Shown in pieces: positions 22,398 to 32,445 of a stretch of 64,000 nucleotides of DNA. The position numbers were made by a program, and so were the translations under genes. Below the pieces are notes generated by a model. The model saw only the letters and a program-made list of their open reading frames with translations. It did no database searches and was not told the origin of the DNA. How positions within the stretch are numbered: position 1 is the first letter of the stretch; every line of letters begins with the position of its first letter. Source of the stretch: Siderastrea siderea (lineage: Eukaryota; Cnidaria; Anthozoa; Scleractinia; Rhizangiidae); the NCBI GenBank assembly GCA_964030785.1, contig OZ034967.1:45630033-45694032 (forward strand), read 5' to 3'.

Positions 22398-23551
22398 TTC
22401 TAGAGAAATTGCCCAAAACGGGCACATCATCATAATAGCAAGCTGACGCAACGAATTTTTGTAAAATTTGTACGGGCATGGACATGTTCTGATTCACTGG
22501 TTTAAAAATGAAATCTTCCGCATCCTCGATCACTAGGCATGAGTTACATATTATCCGCCGGGAATAAAACCGTGTTTTTGCCCCAGCTAAGCAGTGCTAA
22601 TTCTTGGCAACGTAATAAATATTAATTCACGTTTCATGCATTCACAGCCACATAAAAACCGATAATATGCTATTTTTTTAACCCTGTTCACCATATTTTA
22701 AAAAATTAGTATTTGAAAACTCGCGCTCTGAATAGGTATTATCAGGCTATATAATAAAACAAAGGTGACAAGAAATAGGAAAAAAAACGAACACTTCTTT
22801 TTTATAATTTTTAATACATGTATCAAAGAGCTTCTGCTTGTAAGCCCCCACCCGCGACTTTTGAAAAATCTAGCTCTTAAAATCTCCGCGCACACTCGTA
22901 TTTGTAGGAGACCACGTAACCTAGCGCGGGTCTGTTATTTAAGCCCAAGGCTTATAACGTATTTAAAGGTGTGAATTTTCTTTAGCTAAGATGGCCAGTA
23001 AATATGTTTTAAAATATTTTTATCGCTCTTACAGTATAGTGTATCTTATCTTACTTATGGATAAATTTCGTTGTCTCATTTGCATTCCTGCAAGGACAAT
23101 TTATAAACCTTTATGATTTTTTATAGCCTTATAAACCAAGAATAAAGGAATTATACAGTCAGGACAGATTGCTCGATGTCTACGTTTGTTTATTCTGCAA
23201 GCTTTATCTTTCAAAATCCGCCTTTTGCTTCCGTTTGTTTGTTTAGAATTTTTGGTTTGTTTTGTTTCTGGTGATTGCGTCCTTTGGTCGGAATTGCTAC
23301 ATTTATACTGAAGCCATGATTACGTCCGAGAAAGATTGGAACTACACTTAGGTGGGTGCTTAATTGGGGTTACCTTCGAGATACACTGGAAAAAAAGGTC
23401 GATAAGGTCACGTGGAGAGAACGTTTTCGTGACCAGAGTTTCTGCGTTCCTTTCCAAAATTTTTGCGTACTCGAACTTTTACTGATGAACACAGATGATG
23501 CCTCTCCAATCCGTCGGCTCGGCAAATATTCGCCAATATTTACCAATATTC
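22398..23551. other. 3' flank of the spectrin gene
   Basis: AT-rich sequence with possible poly-A signals (AATAAA near 22,564 and 22,612). No coding region or transposon is recognised. Confidence 0.4.
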
Positions 23552-23662
23552 GCCATTTCCATCACTGTCCAATGGCGCTGCACAAATTATGGGGAAGCGA
23601 AGTTAAGTCCTGTTCGGCGAGGTTAGTACTTGGATGGATGACCGCCCGGGAACAGCAAGTTC
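23552..23662 (+). repeat. 5S rRNA-derived SINE or pseudogene
   Basis: The 3' two-thirds match animal 5S rRNA closely, including the internal promoter. GAAGCGAAGTTAAG stands for GGAAGCTAAGC. GGTTAGTACTTGGATGGATG and ACCGCCCGGGAA cover the intermediate element and C box. The 5' third (GCCATTTCCATCACTG) is strongly altered and the usual 3' stem is lost after CAAGTTC. A 5S-headed SINE is the likely origin. A truncated 5S pseudogene is the alternative. Confidence 0.8.
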
Positions 23663-24113
23663 GCAAATAAAGTTCACTCGTAAAAAGCGATCTTTTGGTA
23701 CACTTTAGGTTCCGATTAATGAGATATTTAGTTCTACATTTATTCCCGTCCGGACTTATTCGCTTATCACGCAGGTTGTTTTGCGTAATCCAATCAAATT
23801 CTGAACAAACTACGTCTTGAAGTTGAAGCAAAACTTTTATTAACAACGTATTCCGGACAATCCTTGGTGGAAAAAAAAACTGTTCCACTTCTCAATTAGT
23901 AAAAACGCTTTCCTATTAGGACGCGAAAAAGAATTGCAAACATTTTGACCATATGAAATAGATTTTAATAAATTTCTACCAACGCAGACGTATTTCCGGC
24001 TGTCTTTTTTCCATTTTCCCCCTGGTCTGCAGTCTGAGTCTTCATTCTGCATTTTACGCCTGGTCTTCGTTTTACCCTTAGTCTGCAGTCTGCATTTTAC
24101 CCGTGGTCCGCAG

Positions 24114-24641
24114 CAGACCTGCCAACCTCCAAAACGTGCAAACCTGGAGACCTTGCAAAAAAGCCCGGAAAAACCTGGAGATTGGGACCTCAAACCTGGA
24201 GATTTCCAAAATATGTGTAAAATGAAAGTAAAACTGGTAGATTTCTTGTTTTAAGGTATTCTTTACCTTATTTGTGCTACCTATTGTATTCTTTTGCCGC
24301 ATTTTTTGAAGTCAGTTTGTGTTTCGCTGTCGACGCGAGGCGCCAGTTTGAGTTAACTATTCACAGCTCTAGCTTCCCCAGAGACCTAAGCACACCTATA
24401 TTGACCTATGGTTTCACGGGAATGAGGTCGGAGTTGTACCCAGCTTTCCCTCAAACATTAGATGTGACAAATTTGGCCATTTTCAACACGGTTTTTCAAT
24501 ATTGCTTCATACTACCTGAATTGTTTGGCAATTTCAAGATTTTCTGATTCACCGTGAGATTTCGAGGCCAAATCGTGAGACCGTGAGTTGATAGCCCAAA
24601 CCGTGAGTCTCACGGTGAAACCGTGAGAGTTGGCAGGTCTG
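24114..24641. mobile_element. 528-bp TIR element, CAGACCTGCCAAC ends
   Basis: The ends CAGACCTGCCAAC and its near-complement GTTGGCAGGTCTG are flanked by the direct repeat CCGCAG (24,108-24,113 and 24,642-24,647). Short internal repeats occur near both ends: AACCTGGAGA on the left, AACCGTGAG on the right. It has no transposase. It interrupts a local run of CTGCAGTCTGCATTTTAC-like words. It is present at the same site and length in copy 2, so the insertion predates the duplication. Confidence 0.8.
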
Positions 24642-24649
24642 CCGCAGTC

Positions 24650-25221
24650 TACAGGCCGAAGTCCACAGTCTACATTTTATACTGACTGAAATAATTATTT
24701 CGTTTGGATTGACACATGTATCGACAAAGGTTCGCATGGTTACTGTAACCATTCACATCTCACGAAACAAAAAGAAAAAAAGAGGAAGAAAACTTCCCAC
24801 GCAGTTTTAAAATGATGTGTCCAAAGACGAGTTACAAATCAAGCCTAAATTCGCACAGTAAAACGAACAGTTAAACCGTTACAATAGTCTTATTCATATT
24901 TCCATATTTACTTGACAATTATCAAACCTCTTTTCTTTAAGCCTGACGTAGAAACTCAAAAAAAACGACTCATTTTATCAAGCTTAGTTAATTGACAATT
25001 TGACGAGTCAATAAAATATGATGTGATATCAAAGTTTTCTCTCTACAAACTGATTTCTACTGGTTGGCCGCGAACGATGCACGACCGATTCTTGAAATAT
25101 TGACCAACATTTATGAGATCAGCATAATGGTCAGTATTGCTTCAGATATAGCAAGGGAATGCACCAGCATTCAAGTTTAACCTCAGTTTAAGCTTTTTTT
25201 CACTAACGTGAATGCTGCGAT
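24650..25221. other. Intergenic, 3' of the BTB gene
   Basis: AT-rich sequence with nothing I recognise. It presumably contains the 3' UTR of the minus-strand BTB gene. Confidence 0.4.
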
Positions 25222-26565
25222 TTAGCCCAAAGTAAACAGGAATTCAGGAAATTGTCCCTTTACAACACTGCTGTCATATGTGGTGTCGTAATACAACGGA
25301 CTTCGACTAGTGACTGACTTGAAGACAAAATTCACCCCAGAGTGCTTAACACTGGACAGACCACTTTCCCCGTACCAGGAAGGTGGACCAGTTATATAAG
25401 CGTTAAAAGAGTAGCAGATATTTTGTTCTAAAGCAACTGGGGACTTAAATTCAACATCAAACCCTCGATATTTTCCTATTTCACTCTGCATATCCTTAGA
25501 TACAAAATTACCTCTTTCAGTTGCAACAACGACCCCATTGGCAGGCTTAACTTTCAAGTTCACTGAATATTCATTGCTTTCACTACCGAAAAAACGCACT
25601 GCATGTAGCTTTATGTTCTTGTCAACAATAACACCAATGTTATTGTAACCGCCAGAAGAATATCTCCATCCCTTGGTTAGACAACGAAACCTAGAAATGT
25701 TCCTTACTTGACCAGCCCTTTCAGTTTCAGAAAATCCCAGTGAAGGTTTAAGTACATAACTGAAATGTTTCATCAACCTGTACGCCTCTTTCTGTGTAAG
25801 TATGTCAGAATCCAGGACGATATCGGCAAACTCTTCTTGTTTCATCACTGGAAAACGAATTCCCTTCACGATCCGTTCTCCAAGGATCCTTCTTTTCACA
25901 GAGCCCTCTGCTACAACTCCTTGTTTTTCACACTCCTTTACTGCCCAGCAATCCAAAGCTTGAAATAATTCCACTTCCTTAATATTTAACGAGTCTTTCT
26001 CAACTAATTCCTCCAGCACTGACTTCTCGATTGTCAAGAAACCATCCGATTTCACAGCTTCCTCCGTTTCTTTCTCGATCACCTTCCAGCAGTGATCCAA
26101 CAGATCTTTTTCTTCGTATTTCTGTGCGTCCGGCAAGATGGAAAACACGTTTGCACCGTCCAGATTCTTTTGGAGGAAAGCAGAGCATTTGTCGGCCAGA
26201 GCAGGCAGCATGTATTTCTTCGCCAAATACATCACCTGCATCACATTGTCTGGGTTCAAGTTCGCCTCATCGCTGTATGTAAAACGAAGCATTTCAAACA
26301 GACTCTCGTACTCACAGTCAGTGACCTCGACAAGGTCTTTTGTCTCCGCCAGATCACCGTAAAACATGGCAAAAAACACTGGACTACTGATCGCCAACAC
26401 GAACTTGTGAGCCGGAACCTTGTTTTCACTTTCACCTTGGGAGTCTCGAACGACAAACTTGACATCACTCATGAGTTCTTGGTTGAAAATGGACTTAAAT
26501 CTTTCACTGACGGTACTCCTGGCTGTTGACCCCCAAAAATCTTTCCTGGTTGCACCAAGAGACAT
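25222..26565 (-). CDS. BTB-BACK-PHR domain protein (BTBD3/6-like), copy 1
   Basis: A single-exon ORF of 447 residues. The BTB domain is at about 20-125 (SDVKFVV, HKFVLAISSPVFFAMFYGDL). The BACK domain is at about 130-240 (ALADKCSAFLQKNL, LFQALDCWAVKEC). A PHR beta-sandwich is at about 285-445 (RFRCLTKGWRYSSGGYNNI, LHAVRFFGS, VEFKSPVALEQNICY, GVNFVFK). This is the BTBD1/2/3/6 architecture; such proteins are Cullin-3 adaptors that choose substrates for ubiquitination. The open frame continues ~38 codons upstream without an ATG, so I start at the ATG reading MSLGATRK. It lies head-to-head with the receptor-like gene, 1,347 bp between start codons. The lack of introns suggests an old retrocopy origin. 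Confidence 0.9.
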   Translation of the reverse strand: MSLGATRKDFWGSTARSTVSERFKSIFNQELMSDVKFVVRDSQGESENKVPAHKFVLAISSPVFFAMFYGDLAETKDLVEVTDCEYESLFEMLRFTYSDEANLNPDNVMQVMYLAKKYMLPALADKCSAFLQKNLDGANVFSILPDAQKYEEKDLLDHCWKVIEKETEEAVKSDGFLTIEKSVLEELVEKDSLNIKEVELFQALDCWAVKECEKQGVVAEGSVKRRILGERIVKGIRFPVMKQEEFADIVLDSDILTQKEAYRLMKHFSYVLKPSLGFSETERAGQVRNISRFRCLTKGWRYSSGGYNNIGVIVDKNIKLHAVRFFGSESNEYSVNLKVKPANGVVVATERGNFVSKDMQSEIGKYRGFDVEFKSPVALEQNICYSFNAYITGPPSWYGESGLSSVKHSGVNFVFKSVTSRSPLYYDTTYDSSVVKGQFPEFLFTLG

Positions 26566-27314
26566 TATTAGTGCGACTTTACTGTTAAAGTATTGCTTGT
26601 TTATTTCCTTCGCTTGCTTCGCTGCGACAGCTTTCGACTTTCGATTGTCACGCAACAACTGTAGCGTCGCTGGCTCAATTCAGCGCCCAGTGCCTTTCTT
26701 CCACCTCACTGAAAATAACTCAAAGAATGTGCCAACACTGTGTCATTTTTACAGTAAAACGTTTGAGCATCAAATGATACGTTTCCTTGAGAAAGAAAAC
26801 GTTGTACAGCCAGAAGGTGGCCCGATACTACTGCACCGAACTGCGTGGATGCACGAACCGCAACGTGGATCCACAGTTTGACGATGTTTATGACGATAAC
26901 CGTACAGACGCACAAACACAGACGTCAATTTGTTAAACAGACACAGAAAAACTGACGTCAAGTTATTAAGAAGAACAATGGGAAAGGGTGGTGATATTTT
27001 CAAAGTAAGCAGCCTTCAGGCGTCGCAGTCTTATTGTAAATGACCATCAGTAGGCTTTTTGTCCCAAGTATATGTTTGTATATGCATACTATACTTTTTT
27101 AGGGCGCTCCTGTCAAATACTTGGCGAAAAATTCCAGAAAAGTAAACAGTTTCCAGCACTTTGATAAAATTTGCTAACAGTATGCTATTTTTAGGGATTA
27201 AAATGTCCAAAAAAAATTACATGTTTGGGCATGAACTCACCCTCAAAACACTTTGAACATTGCTTAAGTCAACAGTGTTGAACAACGTTGAACAGAAATG
27301 TCAAACAGATGAAG

Positions 27315-27675
27315 GGAGGGGGGCAATCGACCCAGGTCAGTTGGGTGTACACCTATGGGTAAAAGGTGCCGCTGAGGGTATGTGACCCTGGCCCTGTTTG
27401 GGACAAAAATAAAAGCCCTAGAATACTAACCCTGTTTAGGACAGCAACCTCTAGTCTAGGCAAAATTACAAAAGACGAACTCTCTTGCTTTACACAATTT
27501 TTAACGTGTTTCAAAGTCCCCACTTTAAAGACCGGCAAACGTCTCTGATCTACGCCATATTTCACGACGGCAATCGTGCACCATACCCAGGACAGAGAGG
27601 TGAAAACCCATATCCTGTCCAGCGGCACATCCCGCTATAGGCGATATAAAGGAGTACCCCCCCGGGGGGGGGGGG
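27315..27675. mobile_element. MITE-like element with GC-rich ends
   Basis: The left end (GGGTGTACACCTATGGGTAAAA, then GGTGCCGCT) and right end (AGCGGCACATCCCGCTATAGG, then GGAGTACCCCCCCGG) are loosely inverted. Both resemble the ends of the 28,431-28,900 element. Inside, CCCTGTTT-GGGAC and similar words repeat. It is present in copy 2 at 52,417-52,774, so it predates the duplication. Confidence 0.5.
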
Positions 27676-27782
27676 TCGAACCCGTTTGTCCGAGGACTAA
27701 AAATAACCACTTGGTATTTCCCGTGCAATTTTTTCTCCTTTCATGTACTCGTGTTCATTTATTTCAAACTGCATTCAAAATC

Positions 27783-27900
27783 ATGTGATTACTGGTAAAA
27801 ATATCCCTGCGTCATGTCTTAGAGATGACATCGTGAAAATCTTGTGACCAACGTCTTGTGGCTTTCTTAGCGACTACCCATTTCGAATTGGAAAGGAAGT
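27783..27900 (+). promoter_or_regulatory. Conserved block upstream of the receptor-gene start
   Basis: The ~120 bp ending just before the start codon are conserved in all three receptor loci: here, 52,880-52,998 and 43,300-43,420. Shared words are ATCATGTGATT, CGTCATGTC (or GTGTCATGTC), GACATCGTGAAA, CTTGTGACCAACGTCTTGTG (one-base variants) and CATTTCGA. The third locus has lost its first exon and is otherwise decayed, so retention suggests a promoter or 5' UTR element. No canonical TATA box is obvious. Confidence 0.4.
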
Positions 27901-27912
27901 TAAAAGAGCAAG

Positions 27913-30900
27913 ATGTTGCAAGGGAGTTGCGGTCTTTGTAGCCTGATCGTCTTTTGGTTTATTATCGCTGGAGGTAAGGATCACAGCAACCAGTCGTAAA
28001 TGTACTGGTTTGTTCGTACAACCCCCCAGCATCATCATACAAATTCTCCTTACTGGTCTTCATAGTTTTTATTTATTACCAATTCGGAGAACTTGTTTAA
28101 ACATCAAGACAATTCACCTTTGGTGGTCATTTGCTAAAGTCTCATGACCTGTATGTATTATAACACACTGATATAATGAGGAGAAATTTGATGCTGATCA
28201 CTATTGGAGGGTTAAAGGGTTAAGACAACTGAAGCACAATTAGTAACTTACAAACCGTGACTAACAAACGCTATTAAAGATCATTCGTAACGGTTGATAT
28301 TCAATAGCCAGCTAGTGTGGGACTCGGTCTCCAAATGTAGTTTGGTATGCATGTAATCTGACAAAGAGTTTAGTGATAACACGCATACAAACGACGTTTC
28401 CGTCGAGCTACGCCTAGAACAGGCAATGTTCCCGGGGGGGGGGGTACCCCCGTCAATTTAGTATAGGTGTGTGCCGCCAAGGTTCTCAAACCCTGACCCG
28501 ATTTAAGGGTAGAAAATCGAGAATTAATACCCTTTTAAAGGCCCAAAACCAAGAAATGGCACCCTATTTAAGGGAAACAAGATAACTTATAATTGGATAA
28601 CTGATAGGTCGTTTTATTTCTTTTCCGCTGTACACGGACGTTTAAAATCGCTTTGTTAAACTTTATAACGTGTATTCGGGCGTGCAGTACAGTTTTAACA
28701 GACCATATCTTTTTCGTTTTGCGCGTTGAGGTGGGTACTGCAATTTAGTGACCCTATCTAAGGGACATCTAAGGATCACAATACCAAAACATACCAAAAA
28801 GGATACCCTATTTAAGGACTGAGCACCTCAAAAACCCTACCCTATTGGGCGGCACATACCTATATAGCGTATGTAAGGGAGTACCCCCCTGGGGTCGGGG
28901 GGCAATGTTAAACCTGTTGATTGTCAGTAGTTTCCTGACTGAATATCATTCACGAATTTAACTCACTCACAGAAAAGTGGCATCGATTGCGTTCGATTTG
29001 CGAACGCTCGATTTACTACCTCGCGAAGAAAAAACGTAGGTAGAGAAGTTTACAACAAAGTCATTGTCAACCCTCAGCCATGAAGATGTAACTGAAACTC
29101 AAGGCGGGAATACAAAAATACAAAGGTCATGCACGCACATCCGGATCACAAGATCTTCGCGTGATTATGTAGACAAAGGATTTTGGATACAGTCACGTCA
29201 CGCTTTTCCCCAACTGTGATGGTCTCCCAACACAAGCAAATCCTTACAAGCTCGTTGACATGAAGATTGTAACTGAATCTTGAGGCACAAACACATAGTC
29301 ACGCTTCACGCTACAGTCACGCTCCCAAACGTACAAACTGTGATGAAGTCCCCCAGAACCAGGGCGGAATTTAATTTTAAAACGTCGATGGAAAGATTGA
29401 AAACAAAAATGAAATTTTCAAATCAAAGCGGCAGTATACTGGTAACGGACATATAAAAGCTCTTGGGGTCCCCTAAGATATCAAAGCTGTGTGATTCTGG
29501 AAATGGATTCTAAAATCTCCCACTTCCGCCCTCCCCCCCCCCCCCCGGCCGGTATCCAAATGGCGACTACATCTCCACGTAGTCTCTACGGCGATCCGAC
29601 AAGAATGGGCGCCAGAAAATTGTATTTGTAACCTGCGATCATGCTAGAGCCCCCTCCATTACTGTATTACTCTTCTCCCTAAGAGAAATAAAAAGAAAAG
29701 AAAAAAGAGCGGCGGATCGCAGGTTAGAGCAGTTGTTGGTTGAAATTTAATAGTTTTCTTTCCTACCGGGCAGAGCGGCAGAGTATCGTCCATAGCTTGA
29801 GCTTTGATTACCTTATTATAAGAAATTAACGCGAAATATATAAATTCGCGTTAATTAAAGTCGCGTTAATTTTTGAGTTAATTAAGAGGAGCGTTAATTC
29901 ATTACTACCCTTCGCACGCCGCGCAAAAAGTGCAAGTAATAACACTACGACAATCATGGAGTGTGACTCGTGCTGCCGGGTGCCTGATGGACAGCATGGA
30001 CCAGCGCTTTATTAAACAAGATCATGAAGAGTACATGTCTTTACAATAAATTGTGATAACATAAGCGGAATAACACCGCAGCTGATGCACAAGGTAAAAC
30101 GAAGAAAAAACCGAACACTTACATTGATCTTAAACAAACAATAAATATAACGAAATACATTTAATACTTAAGATCAACACGGATACACGTACAGTACTAT
30201 AGAAAATGAAATTAAAGCCAGTGCAAGTGCAGTTACATGAATAAAAAGTATAACGAAAAAAATTAAAGCTAGGAAAAAACCTATAAAAGGAAAATACAAT
30301 GTTTTGATACGCCGCCCGGTACGAAAACCCGGAATAAAAACCCCATTGGGGCAAAAAAGCCCGGGAACGTACTCCTCGATCGAATGCAGCGTATAGAGCT
30401 CCGAGGGTTAGAGCTTTAAACCAAATTCATAATTTTAAGTTTGGTTCCACCCTGCGACTGTCCAAAAGGCGAGATAGCCAAAAAATGCTAATACCTCGAT
30501 ATTTATACAAATATTTATTAGCATACCGTTAAACGTAGTTACGTAATCTTAAATGTCAAAATAATTAAGAACAAAGGGCTATCACAAACGTGATGAAAAA
30601 TGCTACGAACCGTAATGAAAACGCTTTCCAACTACAAGCTGTTACGTTGGAAAGCATTTATTTCCGCGACGTTGATTTCCATCATTTTAATATCTCAAAT
30701 TCTGGATCCAGTCCAGGCATTCTTGACACCTAGAAAACAAGAGCTTTCCAACATTCCGGCAGAATTTAACGCAGATTGTTTAAAAAGAAACTGCCCCACA
30801 CACCTGTAGATCCTTTTTTTTCCGGTTCGAATTTAAATTCTGTCATGAAATAGATTTGTTTCAGTTGTGACCACAAACGGTTTTTTTTTTGGGGGGGGGG

Positions 30901-32375
30901 AATAGCGTTAATTTCCCTTATTTTGAAATTTTGCCCCCTCTTTCGCGTTAATTTCCTTTATTGGCGAGTAATTTTCCCTCCAATTCGCGTTAATTTAAGT
31001 CGCTTTAATTTCAAGTACCTTAATTAACACAAGCGTTAATTTCCTATAATAAGGTAGTTCCGTTTACTTTCGGCATTTGAACTCCCCGAAAATTTGGCAA
31101 AGTTCTTTGTTCGATTGCCTTTACACCGGTAAGGAAATTCAAAAGAGAAACGTTTGCAGGATTAAAACCTTTAGCCATTGAGATGTAATTGAAACTCAGT
31201 GCACGAACACAAAGATACCCCGCAAAGGTACGAGGTGAAAGCGCGGGGTGAGACTTTATATCGTGTTAACCTTAAAAACCGGTTTAATGGCTGTTAGTCT
31301 CCTACGCAGCCGTTCTTGGGGTCGTCAGGCAACGCTCCTCCCCACTAACGGCTGCATTCTCGTTCCCAGAGCTGCGATCCTTTTGGGCAGCGCCACGGAT
31401 CGAGACCTCTGGCAGGGGCCAGGGTAACGCGCAAGCACAATAGCTGCCCATTATTGTAACCGAGGGTAACCGTTATTGTTTCAAATTTCTGAGGCTGCAC
31501 ACAAAAGCCGGAAGTCCGTGATTCGCAGACTTCCTGCTTCGGTCCCTGCCAGAGGTCTCGATCCGTGGCGCTGACCACTAGGATCGCGGCCTCTAGGGAC
31601 GAGAATGTAACGGCCGTTGGTGGGGAGGAGCGTTGCGTGACGACCCTAAGAACGTCTGCGTAGGAGACTAAATGGCGGTGTGTTTTATTTTAAAACGAAC
31701 TGCCACTTCTAGATTGTGAGAAATGTTTTAAAAAAACTTGCCAAATGAAACTTTTACGTTTCCTCTATTTTCCTGCCTCCCGTACATTTCTCGCCCCTCT
31801 TCTTCCGGGGTTGTGCCCCCTGTCACCTTTCTTTCACAAGCCGGATCCACTAATGAGAGTATGACTTAAGAGGAGGAGTTAAGAACTTCTCCTACCATTA
31901 AAAAGTTTGTAACAAAAATCAGAAAGATGGCCTTTGACACATGTAACTGTGATATTTGTGGCACCTAATAGTTCTACATCCTCATCTATATTTTATTACG
32001 TCGGTAAAATCCATATGGATATCACACCAACTGAACAAAATGTGTAAAATATTTAAACGTAAATACAATATAAAAAAATTTAGAAATAGCCGGAAAAAAA
32101 ACAAATACAAATATTTCAGATAGACTTTTTATTTCCCCTTTCTATTTTCAGTTCTGTTACCACGTAAATAGTTTTGCAACTATCATATCTTTCTTAGCCA
32201 TGTAAATAGTTTTACAATGATTCTTTTATTTTCTTTTAGCTAATATTGTGTAGTTTTTATTTTTGTTTTTTGTTTTTGTTTTGTTTTGTTTTTTTTTTTG
32301 TTTTTACAAAACTCGACGCATTTTTAAGGGGCCTAGCAAGCTCCAGGTTTCGAGTATAAATAAAGTATGATGATA

Positions 32376-32445
<70 letters not shown>

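Noticed and set aside
26092..26881. Plus-strand ORFs of 145 and 153 codons opposite the BTB gene, kept in both duplicates
   Set aside because: They are the antisense of a well-supported BTB-BACK-PHR coding frame; conservation follows from the recent duplication, and the translations have no family features.
31345..31578. Minus-strand ORF of 77 codons, repeated at 54,730-54,963
   Set aside because: It lies inside the foldback element and is best explained by its inverted arms.
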